A stretch of 64,000 bases of DNA from Burkholderia sp. GAS332 (GCA_900142905.1 FSRV01000001.1:2852001-2916000), one strand, 5' to 3'; counted from the first letter of the stretch, positions 40,306 to 49,221 are shown. Notes: generated by a model from the sequence alone, not told the origin. Program-made: numbers and translations.

Positions 40306-41202
40306 ATGCTACAATTTTTGGCTAAACGCGCGCGCACCGCGCCCCTCTTCGCCTGCCCTTCCCCACATTCCAATCCTGTGAATTTCGACGAATACTGCCA
40401 GCAGAAAGCAGCGCCGCCCGGCTCGAGCACTTACTATGCGCTTCGGCAGGCGCCCGCGGCAAGCCAACCGCTCCTGAGCGCGCTGTTCGCGCTGCGCCGC
40501 GAGTTCGAGGAAACCGTTAAAGAAACCAGCGATCCGGCCATCGGCCGCACCAAACTCGCGTGGTGGCAAAACGAGCTCGCCGCACTGGCGTCGGGCTCGC
40601 CGTCGCATCCTGTTTCAAAGGCGCTGGCGGCCTATCTGCCCGACGTGCAGGCCGCGTATCCGGAATTGCAAGCGTTGCTCGCCGGTTTCGAAATGGACCT
40701 CGACCAGGCGCGCTACCTCGACTACCCGAATCTGCGGCGCTATGTGCAAGGCGTCGGCGGCACCTTCGCGTCGCTGATCGCCCGCGCCGCGGCGAAAGAC
40801 AGCGCACAGTCATTGAGCTGGTCGGCGCCGCTCGGCGACGCGCTGCAGCTTGCGCAGTTCGTCGTCGAAACCGGCAATGACGCGCGTCACGGCCGCATCT
40901 ATATTCCGATCGACGAAATGCAGCGCTTTAACGTCACCGCTGCGGATCTGATCAATCGGAAATATTCCGACGCGTTTACCGAGCTGATGCGCTTCGAGAC
41001 CAAGCGGGCCCGCGATGCGTTGCATGCAGCGCTCGCCGCCATACCCGCGCATGAGCGCCGCTCGCAGCGCACGCTGGTGGCGCAGGCGGCACTGGCCTTG
41101 GCGCTGCTGGACGAAATCGAGCGTGACGGCTATCACGTGCTGCATCAGCGCATCGCGTTGACGCCGATCCGCAAGCTCTGGATCGCGTGGCGCGCCAGGT
41201 AA
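40306..41202 (+). CDS. Squalene/phytoene synthase-like protein (NDUFAF6-like, probably non-canonical)
   Basis: 298 residues of the trans-isoprenyl head-to-head synthase fold. The first Asp-rich motif expected in HpnD or phytoene synthase (DDxxD-like) is replaced by FALRREFEETVKE, while the second is only partly kept (VVETGNDARHGRIYIP). The segment around TIGR-like AIGRTKLAWWQNEL resembles mitochondrial NDUFAF6, a complex I assembly factor. Start ATG 40306 has AAGGAG five bases upstream; a GTG at 40378 (VNFDEYCQQ) is a common alternative annotation. Not linked to other hopanoid genes. Confidence 0.75.
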   Translation: MLQFLAKRARTAPLFACPSPHSNPVNFDEYCQQKAAPPGSSTYYALRQAPAASQPLLSALFALRREFEETVKETSDPAIGRTKLAWWQNELAALASGSPSHPVSKALAAYLPDVQAAYPELQALLAGFEMDLDQARYLDYPNLRRYVQGVGGTFASLIARAAAKDSAQSLSWSAPLGDALQLAQFVVETGNDARHGRIYIPIDEMQRFNVTAADLINRKYSDAFTELMRFETKRARDALHAALAAIPAHERRSQRTLVAQAALALALLDEIERDGYHVLHQRIALTPIRKLWIAWRAR

Positions 41203-41255
41203 GCGGCCGACGCAACGGCCGCCGCCTCATGCTGATGAGCAAGCTGCACTCATTA

Positions 41256-42473
41256 TCAGACGCGTAGTAACGGCAGCGGCTCGAACCGCTGCTGCAGGAT
41301 CGCGGACGCGTCGAGTCCCCACCAGGGCCCGAGCACGGTTGCGTAGAGTTGCTGGAAATCGACGCCGACCGGCAAGTTGCCATTGCCGTCGAGCCGCGCG
41401 AGCACCGGCGGCACGCCGTACAAACCGCCCCGCACGCGCCCGCCCATCACAAAATGCGGCGCGACGGTGCCGTGGTCGGTGCCGTTGCTCTGATTCTCAC
41501 GCGGGCGCCGGCCGAATTCGGCGTAGGTCATCACCAGCGTCTCGTCCCAGCGGCCCAGCTCCACCAGCGCTGACTTCATCGACGCAAACCCTTCGGCCAG
41601 TTGCTTGAGCAGCGCCGCCTGCTGACCAGGCTGGTTCTGATGCGTATCGAAACCGTTCAGCGTCAAACGGATCACCGCGACGCCCTGCCCGCTCTTCGGC
41701 TGTCCTTGCGCCGTATCCCCGGCGGCGAGCACTTGCATGGCTGTCTTGATCGAACTGCCGAATGCGCCGCCGGGGAACGCGGTCTTCAATTGCGCCTGAC
41801 CTTGCGTGGGACGCAGGCGGTCGGCGGCTTTCACGATGTCGTTCTCGACGTCGAGAATGTGCGCCAGTTCCGGATTGCGCTCGTGCAGCGACACCGGCGT
41901 GGCAAGATGCGACGCCTTGACGAACTGCACCGGGTTGACCAGCGCAATCGCGCGTGCACCGTTGGCGAGCGGTCCCATTTCGGCGCTGCCGATCACCACG
42001 CCGTCGGCGGCAAAGCCAGCGGGCACCGGCGCCTGCGCGAATGCGCGCGTGAGCCAGCCCTCGCGCAGGTATTGATCCGAACGCGATGCGGTGTCCCAGA
42101 TCTCGATCGAGCGGAAATGCGACAGGTTCGGCTGCGCGTAGCTGACGCCCTGCACGATCGCCAGTTGCTGGCTTTGCCAAAGCGGCATCAGCGGCTGCAA
42201 CGACGGATGCAGCGCGGTGCGCTCGTCGAGCTGAATCGCCTGCTCGCGTTTGATGCCGATGTTTTTGCGCAGCTGATAGTAAGTCGGATCGGCAAACGGA
42301 ATCACGGTGTTCAAACCGTCGTTACCGCCCTTCAGTTCGACGAGAATCAGCAGGTTGCCGTAGCCGCGACTCATTGGCCCGCTCTGGGCCGCCGCCTGCG
42401 CGCCGAAGGCGCGTGGCAACCAGAGCGTCGCGCCGGCGGCTGCGCCCATCGAGAGAAAGCTGCGTCGTTTCAT
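41256..42473 (-). CDS. DUF1501 family Tat-exported protein
   Basis: 405 residues, alkaline-phosphatase-like fold family of unknown activity. N-terminus MKRRSFLSMGAAAGATLWLP is a twin-arginine signal (RRSFL). Core motifs: LILVELKGGNDGLNTVIPF, the QPNLSHFRSIEIWDTA segment, FDTHQNQPGQ, and TDHGTVAPHFVMGG. ATG 42473 has GAGG upstream. It follows the DUF1800 gene by 119 bp on the same strand; the two families are nearly always neighbours and probably act as a pair on an exported substrate. Confidence 0.9.
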   Translation of the reverse strand: MKRRSFLSMGAAAGATLWLPRAFGAQAAAQSGPMSRGYGNLLILVELKGGNDGLNTVIPFADPTYYQLRKNIGIKREQAIQLDERTALHPSLQPLMPLWQSQQLAIVQGVSYAQPNLSHFRSIEIWDTASRSDQYLREGWLTRAFAQAPVPAGFAADGVVIGSAEMGPLANGARAIALVNPVQFVKASHLATPVSLHERNPELAHILDVENDIVKAADRLRPTQGQAQLKTAFPGGAFGSSIKTAMQVLAAGDTAQGQPKSGQGVAVIRLTLNGFDTHQNQPGQQAALLKQLAEGFASMKSALVELGRWDETLVMTYAEFGRRPRENQSNGTDHGTVAPHFVMGGRVRGGLYGVPPVLARLDGNGNLPVGVDFQQLYATVLGPWWGLDASAILQQRFEPLPLLRV

Positions 42474-42592
42474 CCTGCACCTCGTTCGATCGTTATGGCG
42501 CGCGGCTTGCCGCCGTCGACGGACCACTTATTTGCGCTGCTGATCCAGGTTAAACGGTTGAGCGGCTCAATTCCGCCGCTTGTCCCGGTAAC

Positions 42593-44230
42593 TCACTTCA
42601 ATTGATAAGCCGGGTCCATCAGCAACGCCTCCAGATAAGCGCTGGCGGTCGAATCGGTCTCGATCGCGTCGACCGGCGTGAGCGGCAGGACCGCGTGCTG
42701 CAACTGCAACTCCGCCGAGAGCCCCGGCTTTGCCGTCGGCGCGGTGTTGTAATGCGCAAGCCACGTGTCGATGTCAAAGCGTACGCCACCTTGGCCGGTC
42801 TGGCCGACACGCGCCATCGTGCGCTGCATCGGCGGAGTCGCCTGCATCGTGCCGGGTGCGCCGCTCGCCGCGACCTTTGCGCTCATCGGATTGTTCATGC
42901 GCCGCGGACCGGCGGTTTCCGTCGCGCGAAACAGTTGCTCGACGAATTGCTTGCGCGCAAGCAGTGTCGAACTATTGATCCAGATTGTGCCGCCCGGCCA
43001 TCCTTTGACGTTCGGCGGGTAGAACAGGTTTTCGCCGAGCGTGCGGATCTCCGCGGCGAACGGTGCCGTGTTGTCGTAGCCGATGTCGAAGGTGCGCAGT
43101 GTCCCGACCACGAACTCAGCCGGCGATTTCACCAGGACGCCGCGATCGTCGTCGTCCCAGAACGCGTCGCTCAGGAAGAGGCCGCGCAGCGCGACCTTGA
43201 TATCGTAGTGACTTGCGCGGAACTGCGCGGCGATCGGCGCGATGCGAGCAGGGTCCGGTGTGTCGGAGACGAACTCGCGCCATAGCTTGGTCGTGACGAA
43301 GGTCGCGGTTTCCGGTCGCGCCAGCAGGATGTCGAGCACCTGATCGCCGTCGAACGGACCGGTTTGACCGAGCACGGTCTTGTCGCCGTCGTCGTGCAGG
43401 TTGGCGTGCCACACGTACGCCTGCGTGTCGGGATCGAGGCTCCATCCCGTGTAGGCACGCGCCGCTTCCGATACATCGCGCTGCGTGTAGTGCCCTTCGC
43501 CAAGCGTGAACAGCTCCATCACTTCGCGCGCGAAGTTCTCATTGGGTTTGCCCTTGCGATTGCTCGCGCCATCGAGGTATTGCAGCATCGCCGGATCTTT
43601 CGCGACGTCGTGCAATAGCTCGCCGAAGTTGCCGAGCGCGTCACGCCGCAACAACATGTTCTGCTGCGCCATCTGCTGCGGATACTGGACCTTGTCCTGC
43701 CCTGACGTGAAGTGGTTGTGCCAGAAGAGCGTCATGCGTTCGGTCAGCGGCGACGGCGAGCTCAGCATCTCGCGCACCCACCACGCACGTAACAGTTCGT
43801 AACGCTGGCCGCGCAGACGCTGCTCGTCGCGGCGTTGATCGTCCGTCCACGTCTTGCGGATGTCGCGTGTCGGGATCGGTTCGAGCACCCACTCAGGCAG
43901 TGGCGTGACGGCTTCGGTTCGGGCGGTCGCCAGTACCTTGTCGACCGCCTGCTCGCGCGTGAGTCCAACGTATTGCGTGACCTCGTTGCTATCGGGCGCA
44001 AAGCCGACGCGCGTCAGGAAGAAGCGCGCGTCGTCGGCGTCGAGGATGTCTTGCTCTGTCGCGGAAACGGCAGACGCGGCGGCCGGCGCGCGATGCTTGT
44101 TGTGGGGAGGCGCATTGGAGGCAGCTTGCTGCTCGGCCGAAGCCGGCACACAGCACGTCACTGCCGCGAGTGCAGTGGCCGTGACTGCAAGCCATCGCCC
44201 ACGATTACCGCGTGTCAGCAATTTCATCAT
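42593..44230 (-). CDS. DUF1800 family exported protein
   Basis: 545 residues. Signal peptide ending VPASA (about residue 32). Family motifs: FLTRVGFAPDS near residue 70, MTLFWHNHFTSGQDKV, NENFAREVMELFTLGEGHYTQRDV (split by conserved acidic residues), ARAYTGWSLDP, and PPNVKGWPGG. Helical and secreted; activity unknown. First gene of the DUF1800-DUF1501 pair. ATG 44227 is equally possible as start. The 170 bp upstream contains nothing I can identify. Confidence 0.9.
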   Translation of the reverse strand: MMKLLTRGNRGRWLAVTATALAAVTCCVPASAEQQAASNAPPHNKHRAPAAASAVSATEQDILDADDARFFLTRVGFAPDSNEVTQYVGLTREQAVDKVLATARTEAVTPLPEWVLEPIPTRDIRKTWTDDQRRDEQRLRGQRYELLRAWWVREMLSSPSPLTERMTLFWHNHFTSGQDKVQYPQQMAQQNMLLRRDALGNFGELLHDVAKDPAMLQYLDGASNRKGKPNENFAREVMELFTLGEGHYTQRDVSEAARAYTGWSLDPDTQAYVWHANLHDDGDKTVLGQTGPFDGDQVLDILLARPETATFVTTKLWREFVSDTPDPARIAPIAAQFRASHYDIKVALRGLFLSDAFWDDDDRGVLVKSPAEFVVGTLRTFDIGYDNTAPFAAEIRTLGENLFYPPNVKGWPGGTIWINSSTLLARKQFVEQLFRATETAGPRRMNNPMSAKVAASGAPGTMQATPPMQRTMARVGQTGQGGVRFDIDTWLAHYNTAPTAKPGLSAELQLQHAVLPLTPVDAIETDSTASAYLEALLMDPAYQLK

Positions 44231-44400
44231 CGATCATCCGGTTGCGGGGCGTCACGAAACGGCATTCGCGCAGGCAAAACACGCTGTGCTCTGGCGACTC
44301 AACGGCAAACGGAGCAGCAAAGTTGACGGGGGAAGTGCAACGAAATCTTTCACGCGCGGCGAAGGCGCGACCGGCGCGCCCAGAGCAGGCACGGAAATAG

Positions 44401-44733
44401 CTACCGTTTATAGAGCTCGCGGACAGCGTCTTCGATGTGCTGCCGTAACAGACGCCGCTCGTCGGGCGTCATATGACCATCACGGCGACGTTGATCAAGA
44501 TCGGGGGGAACTGCGGTGCGCAACATGACGTCTGACGCAGGGCGGTCGTTGTTGACGTTGGGGTTGCGGCGATTCGCTTTGGAATTCGGCGGCCTGGGCA
44601 CGCGTTCGCTCGCAGCTCTGTCGGCCGAAGGCTGGGCGTGGGCGAGCGTTGGTCCTAGTGTGCCTGCAAGCGTCCCGGCTATCGCCAGTGCAATTACGCT
44701 TAGGCGCACATTCGGCCAAACCCCTCCCTTCAT
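44401..44733 (-). CDS. Small exported hypothetical protein
   Basis: 110 residues. Signal peptide MKGGVWPNVRLSVIALAIAG...LAHA, then an Asn/Arg/Pro-rich linker and a C-terminal helix MTPDERRLLRQHIEDAVRELYKR reminiscent of short periplasmic metal-stress (CpxP-like) helices, though no family is assigned. AAGGGA lies upstream of ATG 44733. Located between the DUF1800 gene (same strand) and the divergent risA. Confidence 0.7.
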   Translation of the reverse strand: MKGGVWPNVRLSVIALAIAGTLAGTLGPTLAHAQPSADRAASERVPRPPNSKANRRNPNVNNDRPASDVMLRTAVPPDLDQRRRDGHMTPDERRLLRQHIEDAVRELYKR

Positions 44734-44901
44734 GTTGTTCCCTTCGTGGCGCGGCAACCGGCTACCTCAAATGCGTATACAAACCCCGGTAGCGAGCCGG
44801 GTGCGAGAGTTTTAGTCGAGTGAAGTATCCACCGAACAGCCGCATTCAGTAAAGGAGTCTACCTGCCCGTGCTTTACGTCGTGCCACAGTGCGGGTAAAT
44901 T

Positions 44902-44930
44902 TTGTAACTGACTGTAACCCGACAAATGAT
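44902..44930 (+). promoter_or_regulatory. Candidate risA promoter with OmpR-type direct repeat
   Basis: TGTAAC at 44903-44908 and 44913-44918, exactly 10 bp apart and in tandem, as expected for head-to-tail binding of OmpR-class regulators. They overlap a weak promoter TTGTAA-N17-AATGAT. Suggests autoregulation of risAS. Confidence 0.4.
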
Positions 44931-44962
44931 GCAACCGCGCGCTACTTTCTAATCGCGCTAAG

Positions 44963-45697
44963 ATGCCGACCATGGAAACCAAAAACCCTTCGAAAATCCT
45001 CGTCGTCGACGACGATCCGCGCCTGCGCGATCTGCTGCGCCGCTACCTCGGTGAACAGGGCTTCAATGTCTACGTTGCCGAGAACGCGCCGTCCATGAAC
45101 AAGCTCTGGGTGCGTGAGCGCTTCGACTTGCTGGTGCTCGATCTGATGCTGCCCGGCGAGGACGGCCTGTCGATCTGCCGCCGCTTGCGCGGCAGCAACG
45201 ACCGCACGCCGATCATCATGCTGACGGCCAAGGGCGAAGACGTCGATCGTATCGTCGGCCTCGAAATGGGCGCCGACGACTATCTGCCCAAGCCGTTCAA
45301 CCCGCGCGAACTGGTCGCGCGGATCCACGCGGTGCTGCGCCGCCAGTCGCCGTCGGAGTTGCCGGGCGCGCCGTCCGAAACCACCGAGGTGTTCGAGTTC
45401 GGCGAGTTCGCGCTGAATCTCGCCACCCGCACGCTCACCAAGGCCGGCCAGGAAATTCCGCTGACGACGGGTGAGTTCTCGGTGCTAAAGGTATTTGCGC
45501 GTCATCCGCGTCAGCCGCTGTCGCGTGAAAAGCTGATGGAGCTTGCCCGCGGCCGTGAATATGAAGTCTTCGACCGCAGCCTCGACGTGCAGATTTCGCG
45601 TCTGCGCAAGCTGATCGAACCTGATCCGGGCAGCCCGCGTTTCATTCAAACCGTCTGGGGTCTTGGCTACGTGTTCATTCCTGACGGTGCGGCCTAA
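44963..45697 (+). CDS. risA: OmpR/RisA-type response regulator
   Basis: 244-residue two-component regulator. Receiver domain with phosphoacceptor Asp60 in LLVLDLMLPGEDG, acidic pair VVDDD, conserved Lys in YLPKPF; C-terminal winged helix with TTGEFSVLKVFARHP and FDRSLDVQISRLRKLIEPD. Very close in pattern to Burkholderia/Bordetella RisA (acid, osmotic and intracellular stress). Starts at 44963 and 44972 are both possible; neither has a strong ribosome site. The cognate kinase gene follows 44 bp downstream. Confidence 0.9.
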   Translation: MPTMETKNPSKILVVDDDPRLRDLLRRYLGEQGFNVYVAENAPSMNKLWVRERFDLLVLDLMLPGEDGLSICRRLRGSNDRTPIIMLTAKGEDVDRIVGLEMGADDYLPKPFNPRELVARIHAVLRRQSPSELPGAPSETTEVFEFGEFALNLATRTLTKAGQEIPLTTGEFSVLKVFARHPRQPLSREKLMELARGREYEVFDRSLDVQISRLRKLIEPDPGSPRFIQTVWGLGYVFIPDGAA

Positions 45698-45741
45698 GTT
45701 TGCTCTCACCTCCTGCTTTTGATTTCAGATAAGAAGGGCCC

Positions 45742-47091
45742 ATGCGGATCGACCGGCGCCTCCTGACGCTCGCGTTCGGCGGCCTTTTCTGGCGGACCTT
45801 TCTGTTGATCGCGTTGTTGATCGCAGTCAGTCTCGCCGCGTGGTTCCAGAGCTTTCGGGTGATCGAACGCGAGCCGCGCGCACAGCGCGTGGCTTTGCAA
45901 CTGGTCGCTATCGTCAAGCTCACGCGCACTGCACTCCTCTATTCCGATCCCGACCTGCGGCGCGCACTGCTGCAGGATCTGGAGAGCAATGAAGGGGTGC
46001 GCGTGTACCCGCGCGAAACCACCGACAAGTACAAACTCCAACCCGACGAGTCGCTGAACCGGCTGATCGAACACGACATTCGTGGCCGCCTCGGCGATGA
46101 CACGGTCATTGCCCAGAGCGTCAACGACATCCCGGGCGTCTGGATCAGCTTCAAGATCGACGACGACGATTACTGGGTGGCGCTCGATCGCGATCAACTG
46201 GACAACGCAACGGGCTTGCAATGGGCTGGCTGGGGCGTGTTCGCGCTGGCGCTATCCCTGTTCGGCGCGGCGTTCATCACGAGTCTCGTGAACCGTCCGT
46301 TCGCCCGGCTCGCCATGGCCGCGCGCAAGGTCGGCTCCGGCCAGTCGCCAGAGCCCTTGCCCGAGCGCGGCATGGGCGTGGCCGCCGAGACCAATCGCAG
46401 TTTCAACCAGATGGTGCAGGACCTCGAACAGCTCGAGGCCGACCGCGCGCTCATGCTCGCGGGCATCTCGCACGACCTGCGCACGCCGCTCGCGCGGCTG
46501 CGGCTCGAAACCGAAATGAGCCCGTCCGACCAGGCGACCAAGGATGCGATGGTCGACGACATCGAGCAGATGGACATGATCATCGGCCGGTTCCTCGATT
46601 ACGCTCGTCCGGTGCAGCGCGTGCCGGAGCCTGTCGACCTGTCGGTGATTGCCGGCGAGCTTGCCGCGCGGATGCAGAGCGAAGACAGCATGCGGCTGAT
46701 CACGCGCCTCGCACCATCGGCGGTAATCGAGGCGGATGAGACCGACATGCGGCGCGTGGTCGGCAATCTGCTGGAGAACGCGCGCAAGTACGGTCTGAGC
46801 GACGGCGACGGCATACCGCATGTGATTCTGGAGACGCGGGTATCGCACTCGCGGGTCGAGTTGTCGGTGGTCGACGAAGGGCCCGGCATTCCTGAGGACC
46901 AACTGGCCCTTGTCACACGCCCGTTCTATCGTGTGAATTCAGCGCGCACCCAGGCGAACGGCACAGGCCTTGGCATGGCCATTGTGCAGCGACTGGTAGG
47001 CCGTTATCGGGGCGCGTTACGCCTGCGCAATCGCACGCCAGGTCCGGGGCTCGAGGTGACAATCGAGTTTCCGTTGGCAAAAGGTGCCTGA
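45742..47091 (+). CDS. risS: EnvZ/RisS-type sensor histidine kinase
   Basis: 449 residues. Transmembrane helix 1 at about 18-36, periplasmic domain to about 158, helix 2 at about 160-182, HAMP, then HisKA with His244 in GISHDLRTPLARLRLE. Catalytic domain with N-box NLLENARKYG, G1 VVDEGPGIP and G2 GTGLGMAIVQRLV. The periplasmic domain contains an acidic stretch KIDDDDYW. Partner of the preceding RisA-type regulator. Confidence 0.92.
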   Translation: MRIDRRLLTLAFGGLFWRTFLLIALLIAVSLAAWFQSFRVIEREPRAQRVALQLVAIVKLTRTALLYSDPDLRRALLQDLESNEGVRVYPRETTDKYKLQPDESLNRLIEHDIRGRLGDDTVIAQSVNDIPGVWISFKIDDDDYWVALDRDQLDNATGLQWAGWGVFALALSLFGAAFITSLVNRPFARLAMAARKVGSGQSPEPLPERGMGVAAETNRSFNQMVQDLEQLEADRALMLAGISHDLRTPLARLRLETEMSPSDQATKDAMVDDIEQMDMIIGRFLDYARPVQRVPEPVDLSVIAGELAARMQSEDSMRLITRLAPSAVIEADETDMRRVVGNLLENARKYGLSDGDGIPHVILETRVSHSRVELSVVDEGPGIPEDQLALVTRPFYRVNSARTQANGTGLGMAIVQRLVGRYRGALRLRNRTPGPGLEVTIEFPLAKGA

Positions 47092-47166
47092 CGGGATGGG
47101 GCATTACCCTGCCCGTGCGACCGTCGGCCACGTTGAATAATAATGATCCATAGTGTTAGATGAAAA

Positions 47167-47198
47167 CTATTGGACGGATGGTTCAATAGAGCTACAGT
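47167..47198 (+). promoter_or_regulatory. Candidate operator and promoter of ahpC
   Basis: Inverted repeat CTATTG-N11-CAATAG (47167-47189) overlaps a weak promoter TTGGAC-N17-TACAGT (47170-47198). A further ATAG half site is at 47150-47153. ATAG/CTAT halves recall OxyR or another LysR-type regulator, but the spacing does not match the OxyR consensus. Confidence 0.38.
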
Positions 47199-47284
47199 CA
47201 AAAAAGTGTAACGTGCTCGTTATGACGGGCTGGTAGCGTCGAGCCTCAACAGGCTGTTTTTCCATCACGCGAAGGAGCATTCGA

Positions 47285-47833
47285 ATGAAAACCGTCGGCG
47301 ATAAACTCGAAGCGTTCACCGTTACTGCAGCCAAGCCCGGTTTCAACCATCATGAAGAAAACGGCGTATCGGCGTTTGAAGAGATCACCGAACAGTCCTT
47401 TCCCGGCAAGTGGAAGATTATCTATTTCTACCCGAAGGATTTCACGTTTGTGTGCCCGACGGAAATCGTCGAATTCGGCAAGCTGGTCAAGGATTTCGAA
47501 GAGCGTGATGCGGTGCTGCTTGGCGGCAGTGTGGACAACGAATTCGTCAAACTGGCATGGCGACGTGAGCACAAGGATCTGAACAAGTTGAATCACTATT
47601 CGTTCGGCGACGTGAAGGGCGAGTTAATCGACCAGCTCGGTGTGCGCGACAAGGAAGCCGGCGTGGCGTTACGCGCGACGTTTATCGTCGATCCGGACAA
47701 TACGATTCAACACGTTTCGGTGAATAACCTGAATGTCGGTCGTAACCCGGAGGAAGTGCTCCGGCTTCTCGATGCGTTGCAAACGGGGGAAGAGTGCGCT
47801 TGCAATCGTGTGGTTGGCGGCGCAACGCTGTAG
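47285..47833 (+). CDS. ahpC: Peroxiredoxin AhpC (AhpD-dependent type)
   Basis: 182-residue 2-Cys peroxiredoxin that reduces peroxides. Peroxidatic Cys57 in DFTFVCPTE; resolving cysteines C171 and C173 in EECACNR near the C-terminus, the pattern of the actinobacterial-type AhpC reduced through AhpD rather than AhpF. No ahpD is adjacent within the window. AAGGAG upstream of the ATG is strong. A long hairpin follows the stop (47887-47928). Confidence 0.93.
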   Translation: MKTVGDKLEAFTVTAAKPGFNHHEENGVSAFEEITEQSFPGKWKIIYFYPKDFTFVCPTEIVEFGKLVKDFEERDAVLLGGSVDNEFVKLAWRREHKDLNKLNHYSFGDVKGELIDQLGVRDKEAGVALRATFIVDPDNTIQHVSVNNLNVGRNPEEVLRLLDALQTGEECACNRVVGGATL

Positions 47834-47886
47834 GCTGTGTATTGCTGCAGAAGGTGGAATATGTTTTTTTCGCGCGGCGCTTGTTT

Positions 47887-47928
47887 TCTGTATGCCTATG
47901 GCGTTGGCCAACACCGCAGGCATACAGA
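47887..47928. repeat. Long intergenic hairpin between ahpC and ispF
   Basis: Outer arms TCTGTATGCCT and AGGCATACAGA (11 bp, perfect), a 2-nt internal loop each side, then GGCGTTGG/CCAACACC (one G-T pair) with no loop. There is no T-run on either side, though nine A follow at 47948. It may be an RNA 3' end structure for ahpC or a protein-binding site. Confidence 0.7.
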
Positions 47929-47963
47929 CAAAAACCGCCGTAACGGCAAAAAAAAACCTAACA

Positions 47964-48443
47964 TCAATTCTTGATCAACAAAACTGCAGCCTGCGCCTCA
48001 ATCCCCTCGCCACGCCCAAGATACCCCAACTTCTCATTAGTCTTAGCCTTAACATTAACCCGCTCAACCGGCAGGTTAAGATCCGCAGCAATATTAGCCC
48101 GCATCCCCTCAATATGAGGCGCCAGCTTAGGCGCCTGCGCAACCACACTACTATCCACATTAGCAATAGAAAACCCGGCCGCCGTCACACGAGCAAAACA
48201 CTCCCGCAATAAAACCCGACTATCCGCGCCAGCGAACTTAGCATCCGTATCGGAGAAATGCCGCCCAATATCCCCCATCGCGGCCGCGCCAAAAATAGCA
48301 TCAGTAATCGCATGCAACAGCACATCCGCATCCGAATGCCCAAGCAGCCCGCGCTCATAAGGAATCGTCACACCGCCAATAATCAACGGACGCCCCGGCA
48401 CCAGCGCATGCACGTCATACCCCTGCCCAATTCTGAAATCCAT
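47964..48443 (-). CDS. ispF: 2-C-methyl-D-erythritol 2,4-cyclodiphosphate synthase
   Basis: Fifth step of the MEP isoprenoid pathway. 159 residues, family length. Metal-binding Asp10 and His12 in [28 protein letters not shown], and [12 protein letters not shown] are all present. ATG 48443 has GAGGA upstream; a nine-residue extension to 48470 is not conserved. It follows ispD by 45 bp. Odd: I count about 14 C-ending codons of 159, with most ending in T or G, unlike ispD and every other gene here. Confidence 0.97.
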   Translation of the reverse strand: MDFRIGQGYDVHALVPGRPLIIGGVTIPYERGLLGHSDADVLLHAITDAIFGAAAMGDIGRHFSDTDAKFAGADSRVLLRECFARVTAAGFSIANVDSSVVAQAPKLAPHIEGMRANIAADLNLPVERVNVKAKTNEKLGYLGRGEGIEAQAAVLLIKN

Positions 48444-48488
48444 ATGCGTCAAGTCCTCAAGCCCATTCATTAAAATTCGATTATCCAG

Positions 48489-49205
48489 TCAGGAAGCCGA
48501 AGCCGGCCGGCACAAAATCGCCTCGGCCAGATCAAAGTCTTCCGGATAAGTGACCTTGAAGTTACGCAAACTCCCCTGCACCAGCTTGGGCGCGTGCCCC
48601 AGCCACTCGATCGCGCTTGCTTCGTCGGTCAGGTCGTGACCGTCCGCCTGCGCGCGCAGAATCGCCTCGCGCAACATGCCGATGCGGAACATCTGCGGCG
48701 TCTGCGCTTGCCACAGGCCATCGCGCGCCTCGGTGCGGGCGATCCGGCCGTCGGATGACCCCGGATCGATCCGCTTCAAGGTATCCGCCACCGGCAAGGC
48801 CATGATGCCGCCCACCGCGTCGTCCTTCAGTGCACCAATCAGCGTGCGAATCAAGCCAGGCGTAATGCCTGGCCGCGCCGCGTCGTGCACCAGCACCCAA
48901 TCGTCGTCATGCGCGCCAAACTCGGCCAGCGCGTGCAACCCGTTCAGCACCGACGCCTGCCGCGACGCCCCGCCCGAGCGGCGCACGGCGAAACGCAAGC
49001 CGCCGAAGCGGCGGGCGTCGAAGTGCTGGTCGTCCGGGGCAATCACCACAAGGGTTTGCGCAAACTCGCTGCAGGCGTCGAAAGCCGCCAGCGAGTAATG
49101 CAGCATGTCGCGGCCGGCGACAGTGCGATATTGTTTGGGCATCGCGGCGCCGGAACGGCTGCCGGTGCCAGCGCACGGAATCAGGGCAAATAGACGGGAA
49201 GTCAC
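48489..49205 (-). CDS. ispD: 2-C-methyl-D-erythritol 4-phosphate cytidylyltransferase
   Basis: Third step of the MEP pathway, making CDP-ME. 238 residues from GTG 49205 ([19 protein letters not shown]). The nucleotide motif is [20 protein letters not shown], and the substrate motif is [11 protein letters not shown]. The 24-residue in-frame extension upstream lacks homology. Divergent from mfd across 121 bp. Cotranscribed with ispF. Confidence 0.95.
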   Translation of the reverse strand: MTSRLFALIPCAGTGSRSGAAMPKQYRTVAGRDMLHYSLAAFDACSEFAQTLVVIAPDDQHFDARRFGGLRFAVRRSGGASRQASVLNGLHALAEFGAHDDDWVLVHDAARPGITPGLIRTLIGALKDDAVGGIMALPVADTLKRIDPGSSDGRIARTEARDGLWQAQTPQMFRIGMLREAILRAQADGHDLTDEASAIEWLGHAPKLVQGSLRNFKVTYPEDFDLAEAILCRPASAS

Positions 49206-49221
49206 GAGTGCGGATGCCGCG

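Noticed and set aside
47733..48212. 159-codon forward frame between ahpC and ispF
   Set aside because: Overlaps ahpC out of frame and ispF antisense; its openness reflects the unusual ispF composition.
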